A stretch of 5,534 nt of DNA. Source: Thermoproteales archaeon (GTDB lineage: Archaea > Thermoproteota > Thermoprotei > Thermoproteales > Thermocladiaceae). The notes beneath the pieces are model-generated. The model saw only the letters and a program-made list of their open reading frames with translations. It had not been told where the DNA came from and searched no databases. The translations under genes were made by a program, and so were the position numbers. Shown in pieces: positions 1 through 4,232 of this stretch; positions within the stretch are counted from its first letter, which is position 1; every line of letters begins with the position of its first letter. The stretch covers positions 1 to 5,534 of the forward strand of contig JAMOMD010000434.1 of NCBI GenBank assembly GCA_027068725.1, read 5' to 3'.

Positions 1-770
1 ACTTGCTGTACAGGTACGCTAAGGACAATAGAGACCCAGCACCTGTTGTTGCAACAAGAATATTCAGATACCTGAAGGAAGTGAGTGGAAATCCTGACCC
101 ATACAGAGAGGAGAAGGCTAAAGCAAATCAGGAAGGTGTGAAAATTCTCTCAGAACTCAGGAAAGTCATTGAGCAGATTACAGAACCTGAACGTAGACTA
201 GACTTCGCTGTCCGTGTTGCACTTCTTGGAAATAGTCTTGATTTTGGTGTTGCTGGTTACAGACCCCCAAGTCTTGAGGAGCTTGTACGTGAAGTAGATA
301 CAATGAGCGTGAGGGGGAAGTTTCCACTTATTCGAAAACGTAGAGTAGCGTACCTGCTCGATAATGCTGGAGAGGCTGCGCTTGATAGATTGCTTGCTAG
401 AGTTCTTAGAGAATTTGATAATGAGGTAGTAGCTGTTGTTAAGGGTGGAGCATTTCAGAACGATATAACGATCAGCGAGGTTGAGCAAGTTGGTCTAAGA
501 CAGGACTTTGATGATGTTGTCTCGACAGGTACAGATGCTGCAAGCGTGTTTCTAGATGAGGTAAGTCAGGAAGTGAGGGAGCTCTTGAGAAGCTGTGATG
601 TAATACTCGCAAAGGGCATGGCACATTTCGAGTATCTCACAGAGGTTGAGCACGTGCTGAACAAGCCTATAATATACATGATGAAGGCAAAGTGCGCACC
701 AATTGCAGAAGAGGTAGGAGCACAGGTAGGCGAGTACGTCATAACAGTCCATGGCTCGGTCCAAGATTAG
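1..770 (+). CDS. DUF89/ARMT1-like metal-dependent phosphatase, 5'-partial
   Basis: This is most of a DUF89/ARMT1-like (COG1578, AF1104-type) protein, a cytosolic family of metal-dependent phosphatases implicated in removing damaged or surplus phosphometabolites such as sugar phosphates. Numbering from the TTG at 3, visible family marks are DPYREEK (32-38), LGNSLDFG (75-82), LLDNAGE (118-124), VKGGAFQND (146-154), LAKGMAHFE (202-210) and the KAKCAPIA tail (228-235). D120, N121 and D154 fit the metal-binding residues of the family and K204 the conserved lysine. About 255 residues are visible; archaeal members are usually somewhat longer at the N-terminus, so the TTG at 3 is more likely an internal leucine codon and the true start lies left of the window. 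The stop is TAG at 768-770. The physiological substrate is not known and the downstream neighbours do not reveal it. The family call is firm; the substrate is open. Confidence 0.88.
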   Translation, partial: LLYRYAKDNRDPAPVVATRIFRYLKEVSGNPDPYREEKAKANQEGVKILSELRKVIEQITEPERRLDFAVRVALLGNSLDFGVAGYRPPSLEELVREVDTMSVRGKFPLIRKRRVAYLLDNAGEAALDRLLARVLREFDNEVVAVVKGGAFQNDITISEVEQVGLRQDFDDVVSTGTDAASVFLDEVSQEVRELLRSCDVILAKGMAHFEYLTEVEHVLNKPIIYMMKAKCAPIAEEVGAQVGEYVITVHGSVQD

Positions 771-786
771 AAAACGTTAAGCATAG
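770..786 (+). promoter_or_regulatory. possible BRE/TATA promoter for the 808 gene
   Basis: A purine run, GAAAAC (770-775), is followed by GTTAAGCATA (776-785). The centre lies about 27 bases upstream of the ATG at 808, where a TATA box would sit if the mRNA were leaderless, and no Shine-Dalgarno sequence is seen before that ATG. The match to the archaeal TATA consensus is only partial and the 37-base gap could equally be an ordinary operon spacer. Confidence 0.25.
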
Positions 787-807
787 AGAAATCTTGTCAC
801 AGCCAAG

Positions 808-1371
808 ATGAGTGAGGAAGTTGTGCCAGTATATGCAGAGGGCATACACGTGTTTGATCTTACAGGAAACGTGTGGCTAGTACTGATATTCGAGTATAGA
901 GACCCTAAGATGTACTACTACAATCTCCTGAAAACTAACATGGAGGCACTATTTGAGGAACTTGAAACTATAATGAATAATATGCAGAAGTTTCTAGATG
1001 AGGAAATCATAAAGATAAACAATGAGCGTGCACGACCACAGGTCAAGGACATTATTCTAGGCTTTAGAGGAAGTTACCATAGGCCATACATAGAATTTTA
1101 CATAAACTTCCGAGGACCAATAAAACCTGGAATAAATAGGTACGACAACTTCTACGAAGAAGAGACGGCAGAGTACGACTACGAGATTCTGTGGATATTT
1201 CCTGAAGGTGTTAGAGTCCGCTCATACCATATTGCAGGTGATGGACGTGTACTAGGTACAACAGACAACATACTTGTCGTACACGTGAAGAAAGGTACCA
1301 AAGTTGGGAGACATGAATGGATTGAGTTTGAAGTTCCTGAAGAGATTTTGAGAGGTGTGAATAAATCCTGA
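808..1371 (+). CDS. Hypothetical soluble protein, 187 aa, family not recognised
   Basis: I do not recognise this protein. It has no signal peptide and no membrane segment, so it is probably cytosolic. After a short N-terminal strand region (hydrophobic VWLVLIF at 22-28), residues 36-75 look like a long amphipathic helix rich in Glu, Met and Asn. Residues 80-176 then alternate hydrophobic and charged residues as in a beta-rich domain, for example IEFYINF (95-101), YEILWIF (125-131) and NILVVHV (154-160). It is unusually rich in Tyr and acidic residues around 112-130. The ATG at 808 is the best start: an in-frame stop (TAG 784-786) lies just upstream, no other ATG or GTG lies between, and the spacing fits. 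It is followed after 30 bases by the membrane gene at 1402, so co-transcription is likely. Regular codon use and complete framing indicate a real gene; the function is unknown. Confidence 0.8.
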   Translation: MSEEVVPVYAEGIHVFDLTGNVWLVLIFEYRDPKMYYYNLLKTNMEALFEELETIMNNMQKFLDEEIIKINNERARPQVKDIILGFRGSYHRPYIEFYINFRGPIKPGINRYDNFYEEETAEYDYEILWIFPEGVRVRSYHIAGDGRVLGTTDNILVVHVKKGTKVGRHEWIEFEVPEEILRGVNKS

Positions 1372-1401
1372 AAAAGTAGAGATAGACCTGCTGAGCGGTA
1401 G

Positions 1402-1950
1402 ATGAGTGATAGAAAGGTCATTCACATAAATCTTCGAGATATAATACTTCTAGGAGTTGGACTTCTCGTACTGTGCATACTTATTCCCACGCTAGCTAAG
1501 ATAGTGCTAGGCATTATTGCGATAGTGCTGATAGCGTATGGTCTAAAGAAGATGCCTAAGGGATTGACAGTTCCTGTACCGACAAGAAATAGTACAGGTA
1601 AGGTAAAACTGGTAAGAAGGTACGTTGATGCTGATATTGTTGAGGTAAGGCCAGTGCTTGTCGAGATAGGTAAGGGAGAGACGTTTGCCAGAATTGGTAA
1701 GGAGTGGGTAAGGATGCTGGAGCTAGATGAGGAGCTTCCTGAAAATGTTAAGAACTTCATTAAGGGAGAAGAGGTAGTGCTTGTTGAGACGGAAGACAAG
1801 AAGTATGTAATTGTCCGTCATGAAGATCCTGAAGTTGTTGATGAGAAGCTACGTGTACTATGCTCTCTATTAGAGTCATCAAATGTCCGCTTCAGAATAG
1901 TAAATTCAGAGGAAGCTATAAGACACGTGCTCTCCATCTTCAGGACGTGA
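1402..1950 (+). CDS. Hypothetical membrane-anchored protein, 182 aa, N-terminal TM hairpin
   Basis: The family is not recognised. A short charged N-terminus (MSDRKV) precedes two closely spaced hydrophobic segments, about 14-31 (IILLGVG to IPTL) and 34-49 (IVLGIIAIVLIAYGL), separated by a tight Ala-Lys turn. The following KKMPK is positively charged, which by the positive-inside rule puts both termini in the cytoplasm. Residues 55-182 form a soluble domain with a beta-rich first part (68-140, many Val/Glu/Lys) and a more helical tail (145-181) with the paired acidic/hydrophobic pattern of a partner-binding region. The ATG at 1402 is the only start that includes both membrane segments; GCGGTAG just upstream is at best a poor Shine-Dalgarno match. 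The TGA stop at 1948-1950 overlaps the GTG start of the next gene, implying coupled translation. Function is unknown; a scaffold, sensor or anchor role is only a guess. Confidence 0.8.
   Translation: MSDRKVIHINLRDIILLGVGLLVLCILIPTLAKIVLGIIAIVLIAYGLKKMPKGLTVPVPTRNSTGKVKLVRRYVDADIVEVRPVLVEIGKGETFARIGKEWVRMLELDEELPENVKNFIKGEEVVLVETEDKKYVIVRHEDPEVVDEKLRVLCSLLESSNVRFRIVNSEEAIRHVLSIFRT
1947..1950 (+). promoter_or_regulatory. GTGA stop/start overlap coupling two genes
   Basis: The bases GTGA hold the GTG start of the 128-residue gene (1947-1949) and the TGA stop of the 182-residue gene (1948-1950). This 4-base overlap is a common arrangement in translationally coupled archaeal and bacterial gene pairs and decides the start of the downstream gene against the ATG at 1860. 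No strong Shine-Dalgarno sequence precedes it, which supports reinitiation by a terminating ribosome. Confidence 0.65.
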
Positions 1951-2333
1951 GTACACCTCAGGAAGTTCTGAAGCTTCTTAAGAAAATTGCAAAACAGGGA
2001 TTTGTAAGAGAGCGAGACTTAGATGAAAAAGAGCGTGAGCTTGCTAGAAAACTTGCTGAGCATGGAATACTAGAGGTCGGATATGCAATATCTCCAGACT
2101 ACGTGCAGGATATAGTCAAGATATGTAAAGTACCTGCACTAACATTACCATACAGAAGGCTAAGAAAGAAAGTTGCTAGAATAGCTCTGCCAGTCGCATT
2201 TGCTGCTTTTCCAGCCTACATAGCTACCGTAGGCCTAGTCATTGGGTGCCCTAGCGTCGCCGCACTGTTCTACACTATAGCACTAGGATTAGCATATGGA
2301 GGATATGTTCTAGCATTGAAATTCTTCAAATAA
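1947..2333 (+). CDS. Hypothetical small membrane protein, 128 aa, C-terminal TM hairpin
   Basis: The family is not recognised. The open frame extends up to an ATG at 1860, but that start would overlap the upstream gene by 91 bases and add a Lys/Arg/His-rich stretch of no evident structure. The GTG at 1947-1949 overlaps the upstream TGA as GTGA and begins a cleanly predicted helix, so it is preferred. From this start, residues 3-45 are helical and charged, with an LLKKIAKQG ... ELARKLAEHGIL pattern that resembles a small helix-turn-helix or winged-helix unit. Residues 46-62 form a linker. The basic segment YRRLRKKVAR (69-78) leads into two membrane helices, about 79-99 and 103-124, ending in KFFK. 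Basic residues flanking both helices suggest that both termini are cytoplasmic. It is the mirror image of the preceding gene product (soluble-TM-TM versus TM-TM-soluble). A role as a membrane-bound regulator or partner is inferred only. Confidence 0.72.
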   Translation: MSTPQEVLKLLKKIAKQGFVRERDLDEKERELARKLAEHGILEVGYAISPDYVQDIVKICKVPALTLPYRRLRKKVARIALPVAFAAFPAYIATVGLVIGCPSVAALFYTIALGLAYGGYVLALKFFK

Positions 2334-2334
2334 T
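2318..2334 (+). promoter_or_regulatory. possible BRE/TATA promoter for the CbiS-like gene
   Basis: GAAATTC (2318-2324) is followed by TTCAAATAATC (2324-2334), centred about 25 bases upstream of the ATG at 2353. The 19-base spacer holds no Shine-Dalgarno motif, so a leaderless transcript starting near the ATG is plausible. The site lies in the last codons of the upstream gene, and the base composition there is A/T-rich anyway, so a chance match is quite possible. Confidence 0.28.
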
Positions 2335-2352
2335 CAAACTCACACATACACA

Positions 2353-3474
2353 ATGTTCAGGATACTTGTGGAAAATGGCACTATAGTAGTAGAATTTCGG
2401 GAACCTGTAACAGCTCTCTCCTCAACCCTAGATGGAGGATTTAAGAAAATTAACAAAATAATATTCCAACAGGTACCAGCAGAATGCCGTAAAGAGGATA
2501 TATTCAAAATATTAAGAAAAATTCACGAAGAACATGGAGAGAATATAGTAACCTTTCTCACGGCAGCAAGAATACCAAACGATGTTATGATAACTTTTCG
2601 AGACAATGTACTATGTGTGGTATCTGCAGGTTTTACTAACCTTTTCACGATACAGAACGGAGAAGTCATATCTAGATTAGAGAAGTTGAGAGCTCAAAGC
2701 ACTATAAATGTTCTAGTATTCGTAAATGAAGAATTGTCTATACAGGACATGGTAGACATATTAACTTGCATAGTTTTAGCAAAAGTGTCGGCATTTATTG
2801 ATCATGACGTTATTCTATGTGGTGGCTATGCCTATGGCACAACCTCAGATGCGTATGTAGTTGCTGTTCGTGAAATTTGTAAAGAATTCAAATTCTCTGG
2901 TCCTTACACTGGTCGTGGTAGGTCTATCATAAAGATTGTATATGAGACTCTTAGTAAGCTACTTGATCAGCAGGGCTTTAGGAGAGATAGGGATATTATT
3001 GTTAGGTTAGGGCAGTTTCTATGTGTTGATGAGCAGAATATGTTGAAAATTCTAGAAGATGTAGCATTGTCTTCTATACCCGACTATTCTATCGATGTTA
3101 ATAGGGTGAGAGAACTTTTTCGAAAATACTTGCTTAGACTACTGCATAGTGACCCTAATATACAACTTCTCATACGTGCTGGAATGGAGCTTGAGAGACT
3201 TGGAAATGTTAATGCTCTTCCTACTCCTGAGGCTAACAGATACTACTCATCTGATAGCGTTGCTTTTCTGGTAGACGAGATTCTAGGTATTGCGCTAGCA
3301 CTAGTTCTTGGCGGCACGTATGGTCTCTTCGAGTATTATAGGCTAGACAGGGAGAAGCCGGGAATGCTAGGTAAACTACCACCTGTTCTTGATGATCTTG
3401 TTGCTGCTCTTGTTGCTGGTGTCATGTCTAGAGTTTGGACTGATCTAAATGCTGGACTTGTAGACACTGGTTAA
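2353..3474 (+). CDS. cbiS: CbiZ-PgpA/CobZ fusion: adenosylcobinamide amidohydrolase / phosphatase (CbiS-like)
   Basis: This 373-residue protein joins two cobamide-salvage domains. Residues 1-205 match CbiZ, which cleaves the aminopropanol side chain of adenosylcobinamide to yield adenosylcobyric acid. Visible marks are ALSSTLDGG (21-29), FLTAA (68-72), VVSAGFTN (89-96), STINVLVFVN (116-125), AYGTTSDAYVVA (160-171) and GPYTGRG (183-189). Residues 235-365 match the PgpA-like phosphatase fold: VDEILG (307-312), FEYYRLDREKPG (326-337) and LDDLVAALVAG (346-356) parallel the VIDEFVG, FRxLDxxKP and DDIVAG signatures of PgpA. This architecture is that of Methanopyrus CbiS, shown to be both adenosylcobinamide amidohydrolase and alpha-ribazole-phosphate phosphatase. 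Oddities: the usual GTSTDA/GTGTDA is GTTSDA here, and the usual TEAK is VLAK (141-144), losing the Glu. No other cobamide gene is in the window. The start ATG is 19 bases after the previous stop. The domain calls are strong; the phosphatase substrate is inferred. Confidence 0.88.
   Translation: MFRILVENGTIVVEFREPVTALSSTLDGGFKKINKIIFQQVPAECRKEDIFKILRKIHEEHGENIVTFLTAARIPNDVMITFRDNVLCVVSAGFTNLFTIQNGEVISRLEKLRAQSTINVLVFVNEELSIQDMVDILTCIVLAKVSAFIDHDVILCGGYAYGTTSDAYVVAVREICKEFKFSGPYTGRGRSIIKIVYETLSKLLDQQGFRRDRDIIVRLGQFLCVDEQNMLKILEDVALSSIPDYSIDVNRVRELFRKYLLRLLHSDPNIQLLIRAGMELERLGNVNALPTPEANRYYSSDSVAFLVDEILGIALALVLGGTYGLFEYYRLDREKPGMLGKLPPVLDDLVAALVAGVMSRVWTDLNAGLVDTG
3397..3420 (+). repeat. 12-base imperfect tandem duplication inside the phosphatase domain
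   Basis: CTTGTTGCTGCT (3397-3408) is followed directly by CTTGTTGCTGGT (3409-3420), with one mismatch. It encodes LVAA-LVAG in the helix after the DDLVA motif. The length is a whole number of codons, so it keeps frame. It may be slipped-strand duplication or simply a repeated choice of the same codons in an Ala/Val/Leu helix; PgpA relatives also have an Ala/Gly-rich helix here, so the residues themselves are not an insertion. Confidence 0.5.
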
Positions 3475-3483
3475 TAGTGTAAA
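3471..3483 (+). promoter_or_regulatory. weak TATA-like element before the lipid kinase gene
   Basis: TTAATAGTGTAAA spans the stop codon of the upstream gene and is centred about 30 bases before the ATG at 3507. The 32-base gap shows no Shine-Dalgarno motif near that ATG, so a leaderless transcript is possible. The match is weak and read-through from upstream is equally likely. Confidence 0.2.
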
Positions 3484-3506
3484 GGGTCAGGAAACAGAGC
3501 CAGTCA

Positions 3507-4205
3507 ATGAGCTTGCTAGGGTACGTCCTTTCCATTCTGATGCCCAAGCATCCATTAAGAGAGGGATTGATTGCTCTTGCGCTTGGTCTCTATGTACTTG
3601 GTGTGCTTGGTCTCACGAAAGTTCTCTATGATATAATGAGAAGAAGAGGCTTGCCTCATAATGTTGCAGTATACTACAACAGGAAAGTAATTCACGTGCT
3701 TGGTGGTGGTCTTGTAGCTCTTCTCGTTCCATTCCTATTTACGTCACCTACAATACCACTAATACTTTCCATAGCTCTTGCAATACTATGCTACATTCCT
3801 CATAAGACAGGTAAGCTTCTCTACTGGTTTCAAGTTCCTGACAACATGTACGAGGTTAACTTCTGCATAATGTGGGGTCTCGCACTGCTAGTCCTGTGGC
3901 TAGTCTTGGCAAATCCTTACCTTGCAATTGTCCCATTAACATTCATGGCATTTGGAGATGCTGCCACTGGAGTCGTTAGGAATCTGCTATTTCGACGAAG
4001 AACAAAGCACTGGATAGGGAACATAGCAATGTTCTCTGTATGCGCACCAGTTGGACTATACTACGCAGGACTTGCTGGTCTTATTGCTGCACTAGCATCA
4101 TCAATTGTTGAGAGGTTCGAGTTTAATCCAATAGATGACAACGTCCTGATAACGATAACAGCAACGGCGATACTCCTGATAGCTCACGCATTTGCACTAA
4201 TATAA
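3507..4205 (+). CDS. SEC59/VTE5/DGK1-family CTP-dependent polyprenol/lipid kinase, integral membrane
   Basis: This 232-residue integral membrane protein belongs to the dolichol kinase / phytol kinase / CTP-dependent diacylglycerol kinase family (COG0170). The family phosphorylates a membrane alcohol, usually with CTP. Visible family marks are NRKVIHVLGG (58-67, with R59, K60 and H63), AFGDAATGVV (148-157, with the G-D-A core at 150-152), KHWIGN (167-172), and an E in VERFEF (202) followed by PIDDNV (208-213), matching the conserved late E...DN region. Hydrophobic segments lie near 18-38, 61-79, 82-97, 117-133, 135-155, 171-195 and 211-231, giving about seven membrane passes with the catalytic loops facing one side. 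The ATG at 3507 is preferred; Met12 (3540) is an alternative that would keep all membrane segments. In archaea the natural substrate could be dolichol, geranylgeraniol or an isoprenoid glycerol; the sequence does not decide. Its stop is 11 bases from the convergent MCM stop. Confidence 0.85.
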   Translation: MSLLGYVLSILMPKHPLREGLIALALGLYVLGVLGLTKVLYDIMRRRGLPHNVAVYYNRKVIHVLGGGLVALLVPFLFTSPTIPLILSIALAILCYIPHKTGKLLYWFQVPDNMYEVNFCIMWGLALLVLWLVLANPYLAIVPLTFMAFGDAATGVVRNLLFRRRTKHWIGNIAMFSVCAPVGLYYAGLAGLIAALASSIVERFEFNPIDDNVLITITATAILLIAHAFALI

Positions 4206-4206
4206 G

Positions 4207-4232
4207 GAGAGTCTCGTCACATTGTGACTCTC
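4207..4232. repeat. nested inverted repeats at the convergent gene junction
   Basis: GAGAGTC (4207-4213) is the exact reverse complement of GACTCTC (4226-4232), a 7-base stem with a 12-base loop. Inside it, GTCAC (4216-4220) pairs exactly with GTGAC (4224-4228) around a 3-base ATT loop. The two stems share bases 4226-4228, so they are alternatives. The element lies between the lipid kinase stop and the last MCM codons and covers the MCM stop. It could mark 3' ends for both transcripts, but no T-run, the usual archaeal termination signal, follows on either strand, so terminator function is unproven. Confidence 0.4.

Noticed and set aside
3..5. TTG at 3 as the true start of the DUF89 protein
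   Set aside because: Only two bases precede it and archaeal family members normally extend further at the N-terminus, so truncation by the window edge is the simpler reading.
198..764. Minus-strand open frames under the DUF89 gene
   Set aside because: The plus-strand frame carries all conserved DUF89 motifs in order; the antisense products resemble nothing.
1179..1799. Minus-strand open frames at 1179-1421 and 1422-1799
   Set aside because: They lie antisense to two well-formed genes, encode Ser/Thr/Pro-rich strings typical of reverse-strand reading of Glu/Lys/Val codons, and show no domain or start context.
3389..3444. Possible C/D box sRNA (TGATGA near 3390, CTGA at 3440)
   Set aside because: The C box lacks the preceding purine, no convincing D' and C' boxes lie between, and the bases are explained by Asp/Leu codons in the phosphatase domain.
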